Below, piece by piece: positions 8,538 through 17,505 of a DNA stretch of 64,000 nt. A program made the position numbers and the translations under genes. The stretch comes from Pseudoluteimonas sp047602125. GTDB taxonomy: Bacteria; Pseudomonadota; Gammaproteobacteria; Xanthomonadales; Xanthomonadaceae. The stretch spans positions 1,426,001 through 1,490,000 of the forward strand of contig JASGIB010000001.1 of NCBI GenBank assembly GCA_047602125.1, in the 5' to 3' direction. The notes beneath the pieces are model-generated. The model saw only the letters and a program-made list of their open reading frames with translations. It was not told the origin of the DNA and ran no database searches. The number at the start of each line of letters is the position of its first letter. Position 1 is the stretch's first letter.

Positions 8538-9833
8538 TCAGTACCCCAGCGTTGCCGCCAGGTCGCGCGTTTCGCGGCCCAGCACGTCCTCGGAGTAGAA
8601 GCGCTTCCAGCGCACCGCCGCGTCGGGATTGATCGCGTTGTGCAGGTGGAACTTGAGGTCGCCGCTCATGCGCGAAGCGGTGGCCACGCCGTCGGTCATG
8701 CGATCCATGTCGTCGTACGGGTTGACCATCGCGCTTTCGTACGGGATGCCGAGGAAGCCGCAGATGCGCCGCAGCACGGCTTCGGGTTCGACCACCAGCT
8801 GCTCGTACTGCACCTGCAGCCAGCGCTCGGAAGGCACCTGCCTGGAAACATCGAGCGTGTTCTGCTGCGCCAGCAACCAGGTCAGTTCGGCGAGTTCGCG
8901 ACTGCCGTAGCCGCCTTCCTGCGTCGCGGTCGGCGGCAGCAGGCGCTGCATCGAGGATTCCTCGTACGAACGCACCATGCCCAGCGGATGCCGGACCAGG
9001 TGGATGTACAGCGGATCGGTGAAATCGCGCTCGATGCGCTTGAGGATGTCGACGTCGACGATGTACCACGGCGTCTTGTCCACCAGCAGCCGGCCGCCTT
9101 GCAGCGGCGCCTGCAGTTCGCTGTAGAACGCCTTGGTGGTCATGCCGCGTTGCTCGCAATCGGCGACGAACGCCAATGCCTGCTCGGCGCCCCAGCCCTT
9201 GAGGTGCATGAGCGCGCGCGCGGTTCCTTCCAACAGGTGATCGGTGTGCGCGCCCGACAGCGCCTTGCGCCGGTCGGACATGGTCCGGTACGGCAACAGG
9301 TGCAGTTCGGGCGGGGCGAAGAGCTTTGAGTTCCCGGCCAGCAGGATGCGCAGCAAGGTGGAACCCGAGCGCGGCGGCGACAGCACGAACACGGCGCGTT
9401 CGTTCTTCGGCGTGCCGTCGTCGGCCAGGTCGCGCACCGGGAAGCGGCGGCGGAAGGTGGCGAGCTTCGCCGCGGTGACGCGCTCTTCCTCGGGTACCGA
9501 GGTCACCCGCTGCGGATCGGTCGAGGCCGGGCTGGCGGGCGCGGTCGGCACGCCGTTGTTGAGGCGCCCGGCGACGAACTCCGCGATCTGCCGCACGGTC
9601 ACGTCGTCGACGTACTTCCCGCCCTGCATCAGCAGGTCCTGGAAACCGAGCTTGGTCTTGAATTCGCTTTCGATGGCGACGGCCATCTGGATGAAATCGA
9701 TCGATGCGAAGCCGACGTCGCCGACCATGGTCGTGCCCGGACCCATGCCGCCTTCGATTTCGACGTCCCAATCCTCGGTCAGATCGGCGATCACCCCGAT
9801 GACCCGCTCTTCCACCGCTTCGACCGTATGCAC
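8538..9833 (-). CDS. Acyl carrier protein-sulfotransferase fusion
   Basis: 431-aa two-domain protein. Residues 1-92 form an acyl carrier protein: the phosphopantetheine serine is S44 in GFASIDFIQ, where the usual Asp before Ser is Ala. After a Pro/Ala linker, residues ~145-425 are a PAPS-dependent sulfotransferase: the 5'-phosphosulfate loop SPPRSGST is at 152-159, and the 3'-phosphate region is IHLVRHPLGMVRS. The fusion implies sulfonation of an acyl chain while it is tethered to the carrier. In known ACP-ST proteins of olefin-forming polyketide synthases (CurM, Ols) a beta-hydroxyl is sulfonated before decarboxylative release. It sits about 5 kb from the lipid-synthase operon. The start is GTG 9833, preceded by GGGGAAG. 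Confidence 0.85.
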   Translation of the reverse strand: MHTVEAVEERVIGVIADLTEDWDVEIEGGMGPGTTMVGDVGFASIDFIQMAVAIESEFKTKLGFQDLLMQGGKYVDDVTVRQIAEFVAGRLNNGVPTAPASPASTDPQRVTSVPEEERVTAAKLATFRRRFPVRDLADDGTPKNERAVFVLSPPRSGSTLLRILLAGNSKLFAPPELHLLPYRTMSDRRKALSGAHTDHLLEGTARALMHLKGWGAEQALAFVADCEQRGMTTKAFYSELQAPLQGGRLLVDKTPWYIVDVDILKRIERDFTDPLYIHLVRHPLGMVRSYEESSMQRLLPPTATQEGGYGSRELAELTWLLAQQNTLDVSRQVPSERWLQVQYEQLVVEPEAVLRRICGFLGIPYESAMVNPYDDMDRMTDGVATASRMSGDLKFHLHNAINPDAAVRWKRFYSEDVLGRETRDLAATLGY

Positions 9834-10150
9834 GTGTGTTCTTCCCCGAAAACTGGCCCCGGACCCCCTTCGGCCCGCAGGATGCGCGCGGCATCTGTGA
9901 CCGAATGCACAGACGCGGCATGAACCGGCAAGTATTGCCGCACTTCCCGCACGAGTCCAGAACGAACCGGCCCGGAACCCGCATTCAGGAGCGCTTTTTC
10001 ACGCCTGGCGGGACTCCGGACTCCGTCGCATGCCGTGCCCTCGCGTGATCGAGCGGCAAACCATCATCGCTGCTGCAGGCAATAGAACGCGGAATGCGGC
10101 CGATTGCGGACATGCGCGACAATGGCGGCCTTTCCGCCACGACCGCCACC
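9834..10150. other. Divergent intergenic region (ACP-sulfotransferase / icd)
   Basis: A 317-bp gap between two divergent genes; no coding potential supported. It holds a CRP/Clp-like half-palindrome (9896-9911) and a 6-bp inverted repeat CGGCAA-GTA-TTGCCG (9926-9940). No clear -35/-10 pair was found for either gene. Confidence 0.6.
9896..9911. promoter_or_regulatory. CRP/Clp-like binding site candidate
   Basis: TGTGACCGAATGCACA fits the TGTGA-N6-TCACA consensus of CRP, and of its Xanthomonad homologue Clp, at nine of ten fixed positions. It lies about 63 bp upstream of the ACP-sulfotransferase start. Seen directly; regulator binding is inferred. Confidence 0.4.
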
Positions 10151-12388
<2,238 letters not shown>

Positions 12389-12422
12389 CCCCGGACGCAA
12401 CATCCCTCGACGTACAGACGAA

Positions 12423-12450
12423 GGCCCGGTGTCCCGGGCCTTCGTCGTTT
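12423..12450 (+). terminator. Terminator candidate after icd
   Basis: GGCCCGG (12423-12429) and CCGGGCC (12434-12440) form a GC-rich hairpin, followed by the T-rich TTCGTCGTTT. It lies 35 bp after the icd stop, in the gap before a convergent small gene. Confidence 0.6.
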
Positions 12451-12462
12451 CCGGCGTTTTCT

Positions 12463-12795
12463 TCAAGCGCAGGAAATCGCGCTGCGCTCGGCAACGGCCG
12501 GCTTGGCGACATCGCGACGCTCGCGCCGGCGCGCATAGGTATCGAATGTGCGGCGCGCGGCAACGCGGTTGCCGAAGGTCGGGCCGTAGGCTTCTTCGTC
12601 GAGGCCGATGCGCAGGTCGAGGTCGTCGAGGCCGCCGAGGTACCACAGGCTCTTGAACAGCGAATTCGGGGACGTCTTCATGGGGAACTCCGGTTGCGGG
12701 TTGGTTTGAACGGATGGCGCCGCGGCCAGGTCGCGCGCCAGGGACGGATCGACGATGTGGCCGTGCAGGAACAACAGGTCGGTCGCGATGCTCAT
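12463..12795 (-). CDS. Small hypothetical protein divergent from LysR gene
   Basis: 110-aa protein with no recognised domain. It has no signal peptide and no clear membrane segment. The second half (SLFKSLWYLGGLDDLDLRIGLDEEAYG, then FDTYARRRERRD) is charged. The ATG at 12795 was chosen because a perfect GGAGG lies upstream (minus-strand GAAGGAGGCAAGACC-ATG). Its divergence from the LysR-type regulator, across a gap full of palindromes, suggests it is that regulator's target. Confidence 0.6.
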   Translation of the reverse strand: MSIATDLLFLHGHIVDPSLARDLAAAPSVQTNPQPEFPMKTSPNSLFKSLWYLGGLDDLDLRIGLDEEAYGPTFGNRVAARRTFDTYARRRERRDVAKPAVAERSAISCA

Positions 12796-12834
12796 GGTCT
12801 TGCCTCCTTCGAGGATGCTTCTTGAGTGGCATCG

Positions 12835-12901
12835 AAGATAGGCGCATCCTCTGCGCCTGAAAATCGCGATTTCGGCAAGCCTATCTTGAATATGATTCAA
12901 G
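12835..12901. promoter_or_regulatory. Palindromic operator region between LysR gene and its divergent neighbour
   Basis: Two nested inverted repeats are visible. A perfect 7-3-7 palindrome CTTGAAT-ATG-ATTCAAG is at 12885-12901. A 9-bp pair, AAGATAGGC (12835-12843) and GCCTATCTT (12879-12887), is 35 bp apart. LysR-type proteins bind such T-N11-A dyads, and the inner palindrome abuts the LysR gene's own ribosome-binding site, which fits autorepression. Binding itself is inferred. Confidence 0.6.
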
Positions 12902-12911
12902 GAACCGCGAC

Positions 12912-13841
12912 ATGAGCCGGCCCCCGTTGCATGCCCTGCAGGGCTTCGTCGCGGCCGCGCGCAGCGGCAACCTGTCGCGCACGGCGGAATCGCTGCACCT
13001 CACCGTCAGTGCGCTCAGCCACCAGATCCGCGGCCTGGAGGAGCGCCTCGGCCAACGCCTGTTCGTGCGCAACGCGCGCGGCGTCGAACTCACCGCCGAC
13101 GGCCGCCAGTTGTACGAACGCATCGCGCCGCACTTCGACGCGATCGAACAGGCCTTGCGTCCTTTCCGCGCGCGTCGCGACGACGTGCTGACCCTGACGT
13201 TGATGCCGTCGTTCGCCTCGAGCTGGCTGGTGCCGCGTCTGCCGCGCTTCCTTGCAGCGCATCCGCAACTGGAGATCAACCTGCAGTCATCGGTCGCGGT
13301 GGCCGATTTCGAGCGCGACACCCGGCTCGACGCCGGTTTGCGCTACGGACCCGGGCAGTGGCCGGGCGTGGAGGCGGTGCATCTGTTCGACGACTGGGTG
13401 ACGCCGACCGCGAGTCCGGCGCTGATCGCGAAACTGGGGCGGCCGACGCTGCAGAGCCTGGACGGATATCCCCTGCTCGGCGCGCCCGGTGGGCGCTGGA
13501 GCGAATGGTTCGGCACCTTCGGAGGCCATGCGCCGAAGCGCTTCGTTGCCACCTTCGACGATTCCGAAACCCTGCATCGCGCCGCGGTCGAGGGCCTCGG
13601 CGTCGCGCTCGGCCGCCTCACCCTGACGCGGCCGCTGGTCGAAGCCGGCCTGCTGGTGCCGCTGTTCGACGCGCGCCTGAAAGCCGAATACGCGCACTAC
13701 CTGGTCTATCCGCCGCGCTCCGGATCGCATCGCGGCCTTGCGGCGTTCCGCGACTGGTTGCTCGGCGAAGCGCGGGACTACGAACGGCAGGCATCGCCCG
13801 CGCCCAAAAAGAACGCGCCCCGCACGAAGGCGGGGCGCTGA
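12912..13841 (+). CDS. LysR-family transcriptional regulator (GcvA-like)
   Basis: 309-aa DNA-binding regulator. Residues 1-65 form the winged helix-turn-helix (LHALQGFVAAARSGNLSRTAESLHLT, then SALSHQIRGLEERLG), and the rest is the periplasmic-binding-protein-like effector domain (LTLMPSFASSWLVPRLPRFLAAHP is typical of the GcvA/AmpR group). The C-terminal ~25 residues are rich in Lys, Arg and Pro and are encoded by DNA that also forms the terminator hairpin of the opposite-strand gene. Likely targets are itself and the small divergent gene at 12463-12795. Effector unknown. Confidence 0.92.
   Translation: MSRPPLHALQGFVAAARSGNLSRTAESLHLTVSALSHQIRGLEERLGQRLFVRNARGVELTADGRQLYERIAPHFDAIEQALRPFRARRDDVLTLTLMPSFASSWLVPRLPRFLAAHPQLEINLQSSVAVADFERDTRLDAGLRYGPGQWPGVEAVHLFDDWVTPTASPALIAKLGRPTLQSLDGYPLLGAPGGRWSEWFGTFGGHAPKRFVATFDDSETLHRAAVEGLGVALGRLTLTRPLVEAGLLVPLFDARLKAEYAHYLVYPPRSGSHRGLAAFRDWLLGEARDYERQASPAPKKNAPRTKAGR
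13802..13838 (-). terminator. Strong terminator for the leftward esterase/lipid-synthase transcript
   Basis: On the minus strand the hairpin GCGCCCCGC / GCGGGGCGC (13830-13838 with 13815-13823) is followed by GTTCTTTTTGGG. It lies 30 bp past the esterase stop, and sits inside the 3' end of the convergent LysR coding sequence. It marks the likely end of transcription for the minus-strand block. Confidence 0.75.
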
Positions 13842-13867
13842 GGCTCACGATAGTGCCGCGGGGCGGA

Positions 13868-14827
13868 TTACGGCAGGTTCAACGAATGCAGGAAGTTGTC
13901 GACCTGCACGGTCAGGTCGCCGGACGCACCGAGCTGCGCGTTGATTTCGCCATGGCGCATGTCGATCGGATAGACGCTCACGCGTCCACCCAGCGACTTC
14001 GCCTTGTCGGCGTAGGCCTGCGCCTGCGTGCAGGAATCCGAACGCTGGCTGGAACACACCAGCAGCATCGGCACCGGCGCGCTCGACAGGCGCAGGATCG
14101 GCGAGGCGTCGCGCCAGAGTTGCTGGTCGCTGCCGAACGCTTCGTCGTACAAGCCGAAGTGCCGCTTCTGCATGATGTCGACGACGTTGTAGGCCGCGCT
14201 GTCCAGCACGACCGTGCCGAGCCACGACCTGGCGCCCGCGTTGGTGGCGATCGACGGCGCCGAGGTCAGCAGCGACACCAGGTGCGCGCCGGCGGAATGG
14301 CCCATCAGCACGAAGCGCGACGGATCGCCGCCCCAGGAAGCCGCCTTGCCCTGCGCGAAAGCCAGCGCCTTGGCGATGTCCTGTGCCTCGCCCATCGGGG
14401 TCACGTCCGGCACCAGTCGATACCCGACCGAAATGACGATGTAGCCCTTCGGCAGCCAGTGTTCGACCTTGTTGTTGACCACGCCCGCGGCTTCCTTGTC
14501 GCCGCGCCGCCAGCCGCCGCCGTGGACCATGAAGATGACCGGCGCGTTCTGCGCGTTCGCCGGCCGGTACACATCCATCTTTTGCTCCGGCGCGGAGCCG
14601 TAGGCAACGTCCTTGTCGACCTGCGCGCCTGCCGGCAGCGACACCGGCTCGTAGCGGCGTCCGCCCATCGGGCCCTGTTGCTGCTGGCCTTGCGCGCCGC
14701 TGGCGCGGCGTTCGGCCATCCTCTGTTGCCAGCGCTCACGCATGGTCTGTCCCGAACAGCTGGTGGTCGCGACCACGCCCGTCAGGGCGATCGCGATGAT
14801 GAGGGTCTTTGCAATCGACGAAAGCAT
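13868..14827 (-). CDS. Lipoprotein alpha/beta-hydrolase (esterase/lipase, HSL/BD-FAE-like)
   Basis: 319-aa hydrolase carried on a lipoprotein signal (hydrophobic ALTGVVATTSC, Cys about residue 23), so it is probably membrane-anchored in the periplasm. An Arg/Gln-rich linker follows. The catalytic core shows the oxyanion motif VHGGGWRRGDK and the nucleophile elbow GHSAGAH. A late aspartate and the histidine in MRHGEI complete a plausible triad. It lies 147 bp downstream of the lipid-synthase operon on the same strand and may be its last gene or a separate unit. It could act on the exported lipid, but this is inference. ATG 14827 chosen because it starts the signal peptide. Confidence 0.85.
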   Translation of the reverse strand: MLSSIAKTLIIAIALTGVVATTSCSGQTMRERWQQRMAERRASGAQGQQQQGPMGGRRYEPVSLPAGAQVDKDVAYGSAPEQKMDVYRPANAQNAPVIFMVHGGGWRRGDKEAAGVVNNKVEHWLPKGYIVISVGYRLVPDVTPMGEAQDIAKALAFAQGKAASWGGDPSRFVLMGHSAGAHLVSLLTSAPSIATNAGARSWLGTVVLDSAAYNVVDIMQKRHFGLYDEAFGSDQQLWRDASPILRLSSAPVPMLLVCSSQRSDSCTQAQAYADKAKSLGGRVSVYPIDMRHGEINAQLGASGDLTVQVDNFLHSLNLP

Positions 14828-14974
14828 GTAGCGCCTCCATCCCCGGGGGATTGGCGGGAACCGCCGCCAGCGGAATCGAAACCGGCGGCGATACTCGCAC
14901 AGCCGGGGCTGACGCCAGGTGAAGCCCGCGGCAACGACGCGAGGCATTCAGCCGCTGTTGCCCCCGCGCTTCCA

Positions 14975-16438
14975 TCACCGTTCGTCGTGCGAACCGAGGT
15001 AGACCTCGCAGCCGCCGCGCGGATTGAAAATGTAACCAGATCCGTCGATCGGCATGATCTTCGGTCCCCACGGGTTGGCGGTGCCGAGGAACAACCCGTG
15101 CGGCGTCGAGGCGAAGGTGCGCAACCCCATGTTGTAGGGATTGCCCATGCCGTTGATGGAGACCGGTACCCAGTTCTCGCCGTCGTGGCTGCGATACAGG
15201 TCGAAGCCGGACTGGTAGTCGAGGATGTTCTGCGGATCGACGTGGGCGACCACGTTCGCGAACGCCTCGGGCCAGCGGCTGCGGTTGACGTAGCCGAGGA
15301 TGCTGCTCCACTCGAACGTGCCCATGTAGAGCCAGCCCTCGTGCTCGACCATGCGCCAGAAATAGCCGTTGAAGAAGTTGTCGAAGCCGGGAAGGCGGCC
15401 GGACAGCGGCTTCTTGTGGCCGTCGGGCGTGTCGCGCGCGTCGCCGACGAGCAGGTCCCAGCTCATGTCCGGGTGCAGGCGGATCAATTCGGAAGCGCCC
15501 GGGCCGATGTCGTTCTGGCGGTCGATGCCGCCGCCCTGGATGCCGGTGCCGATGTACAGCGCGCCCTTGAACGGATGCAGGCTGAGCACGCCCTGGTTGA
15601 GCTTGCCGCGCCACGCGCCCTGCTCCATCACCCGTTCCCAGTGGTACGGCGCTTCGCCCTCGCAGGTGCTGCGCCACAGCTGGAAGCCGCTGTGGTTGAG
15701 CGTGCCGACGTAGAGGTGGTCGCCCCAGGCGCAGACTTCGTGCAGCGACTTGTTGCCGACGTCGCCGAAACCGAAGTCGCTCACCGGGCGCCAGTCGCCG
15801 CGCGCCGGATCGCTGCTTTCGTACACCACCGAATGCCCGGAGATGTTGGTGTTGCCGCCGCGCGAACCGGCGGGCGTGGTGTACAGGCGGCCCTTGAACG
15901 GCACCATCGAGCGGATCGTGGTCACCGGCAGGCCGACCAGGCCCGGTTCGCAGGTCACCTCGAAGTTGCGCCCGTCCTCGGTCGCCATGATCACCGGGCC
16001 CGGGCCGCGCGCCGGCGACCAGGTGCTGATGAACAGTTTCGGCGGATCCTTGCCGCCGCGGTCGTAGACCGTGGCGGCGCGGTAGCTGATGTCGCGCGGG
16101 ATCGGCTTGCCGTGGCTGCCGGTGATCATCGGCGCCTTGAACACGCGTTCCCATACCTGCGATTTCGGGTCGTAGCTCCAGATCTCGGCGCGCAGGTCGA
16201 GGTCGAACGGATCCTTCGGGCATTCCACCGGCCACACATCGATGCCCAGCGACAGGCGCGAGCGCATCAGCGCGAAGTTGTCGCGCATGGTGCTGACATA
16301 CAGGCGGCCGTTGAACCACGTCATCGAGTGCGTGTACGAATTGTGGCCGTCGCCGAAACCGCGTTCGGCGATCTTGCGGAAGTGGTGCCGGCTCAGGCCC
16401 GGGCGGATCCCGAGCTTGTTCACCTTCACCGCGCTCAC
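14975..16438 (-). CDS. Beta-propeller-like protein of unknown function
   Basis: 487 aa. Repeated short motifs of the type W-x-G-x-L-Y-V-G-T (WFNGRLYVSTMRD, FKGRLYTTPAGS, WGDHLYVGTLNHSG, FKGALYIGTGIQGG, HEGWLYMGTFEWSS, PHGLFLGTANPWG) indicate at least six propeller blades. There is no signal peptide, so it appears cytoplasmic, unusual for such folds. The GTG start at 16438 overlaps the upstream hydrolase stop in GTGA, showing translational coupling to the lipid-synthase operon. It could be a scaffold, an enzyme (some propellers are lyases or lactonases) or a product-binding protein; no catalytic residues are evident. Confidence 0.75.
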   Translation of the reverse strand: MSAVKVNKLGIRPGLSRHHFRKIAERGFGDGHNSYTHSMTWFNGRLYVSTMRDNFALMRSRLSLGIDVWPVECPKDPFDLDLRAEIWSYDPKSQVWERVFKAPMITGSHGKPIPRDISYRAATVYDRGGKDPPKLFISTWSPARGPGPVIMATEDGRNFEVTCEPGLVGLPVTTIRSMVPFKGRLYTTPAGSRGGNTNISGHSVVYESSDPARGDWRPVSDFGFGDVGNKSLHEVCAWGDHLYVGTLNHSGFQLWRSTCEGEAPYHWERVMEQGAWRGKLNQGVLSLHPFKGALYIGTGIQGGGIDRQNDIGPGASELIRLHPDMSWDLLVGDARDTPDGHKKPLSGRLPGFDNFFNGYFWRMVEHEGWLYMGTFEWSSILGYVNRSRWPEAFANVVAHVDPQNILDYQSGFDLYRSHDGENWVPVSINGMGNPYNMGLRTFASTPHGLFLGTANPWGPKIMPIDGSGYIFNPRGGCEVYLGSHDER

Positions 16439-17502
16439 GCCGGAACCGCCGCGGCTGTCGGGGCGAACATGGCCTGGATCTCCGCCAGCGCCTCGTCGCG
16501 GGTGGCGAACGGTCCCATGCGGCATTTTTCGCGAGTCATGAAATACCAGGCGTCGTCGACCGCGAACACGCGGTCGGTGCGGATGTAGTTGCGCGGCGCT
16601 TCGCCGCCGCGGTTGCGACGCCGCTCGGCGGAGAATTCGCCGCCCCAGAAGCGCTTGCAGTCGGAGATCATTTCGGCCGGACGCGAGGAAGGGAAGAAAT
16701 GCCCGGCATCGCGCACGCCGCGGAACTCGGCCTGCGGCCAGACCTCGAGCAGCGCTTCGCCGGTGAGCCGTGCATGCGAATTGTCGCCGTACAGGGCGAG
16801 GATGGGGAAACGCAGCGTGCGCAGTTCCTCCAGCGTGAGCCCGTCGTCGCCCATCATCTGCGCCTTCGCCGAGGTCGTTTCCATCAGCGCGAGCCACTGC
16901 CGGGCCGTGTGCTTCGCCGACTTGCCCATCAGCGGGCTGGCCAGCTCGGCCAGTTCCACGGGCACTTCGGTGCCGTCCAGTTGCCATTGCGCCATGCGCG
17001 TGAGCAGGTGGTAGCCGAAATAGGGGTGCTGCGTGTCGAGGTCGAGCCCGTGGCGGTCGAGGATCGCCTGCACGCCCTGCCCGAAGTGCCATTCGCGCGG
17101 CGGGCCGAGGCGCCTGACCGCGGCGATGTGGCTGTCGGCGAGGACCAGGCTGCGCACGCGCTCTGGCTGTTCGCACGCGAACTTCAACGCCACGACGCCG
17201 CCGAAGCTGTGCGCGATGAAATGCGCCTTGTCGATGCCCAGGTGGTCGAGCAAGCCGCCGAGGTCGCGCGCCATATGCGTCGGCGAATAGCCGTCGGCCG
17301 GCATTTCCGAACGCCCGTGCCCGCGCAGGTCGAGCAGGGTCACGCGGAAGCGCGCGGAGAATTCGGCCGCGTACTGGAAGTACCAGAACGCGAGGTTGGT
17401 GCCCAGGCCATGCACCATGACCAGGTCTTCGCGCGCGCCATCGCCGCCATCGTCCGTCTGGACGTAGTTCAGGCGCACGCCGTTGACGATCGCCGTCGGC
17501 AC
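16435..17502 (-). CDS. Alpha/beta-hydrolase with C-terminal extra domain, candidate chain-release enzyme
   Basis: 355 aa. Residues 1-275 form a classical alpha/beta-hydrolase: oxyanion region MVHGLGTNLAFW, nucleophile S99 in AHSFGG, an acid in the LYGDNSH region, and the catalytic His in RDAGHFF. Residues ~300-350 (VFAVDDAWYFMTREKCRMGPFATRDEALAEIQ) form a small extra domain resembling the DUF6316-type WYF-TRE-GPF module, of unknown role. The GTG start is 3 bp after the stop of the KS-AT-DH-PPTase gene. None of the megasynthase proteins carries a thioesterase, so this enzyme is the obvious candidate to release the finished chain; this is inferred. Confidence 0.85.
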   Translation of the reverse strand: MPTAIVNGVRLNYVQTDDGGDGAREDLVMVHGLGTNLAFWYFQYAAEFSARFRVTLLDLRGHGRSEMPADGYSPTHMARDLGGLLDHLGIDKAHFIAHSFGGVVALKFACEQPERVRSLVLADSHIAAVRRLGPPREWHFGQGVQAILDRHGLDLDTQHPYFGYHLLTRMAQWQLDGTEVPVELAELASPLMGKSAKHTARQWLALMETTSAKAQMMGDDGLTLEELRTLRFPILALYGDNSHARLTGEALLEVWPQAEFRGVRDAGHFFPSSRPAEMISDCKRFWGGEFSAERRRNRGGEAPRNYIRTDRVFAVDDAWYFMTREKCRMGPFATRDEALAEIQAMFAPTAAAVPA

Positions 17503-17505
17503 GAA

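Noticed and set aside
14975..17176. One long leftward frame joining the hydrolase region and the propeller protein
   Set aside because: Sequence upstream of 16438 in this frame is the out-of-frame shadow of the hydrolase; the GTGA overlap shows two genes.
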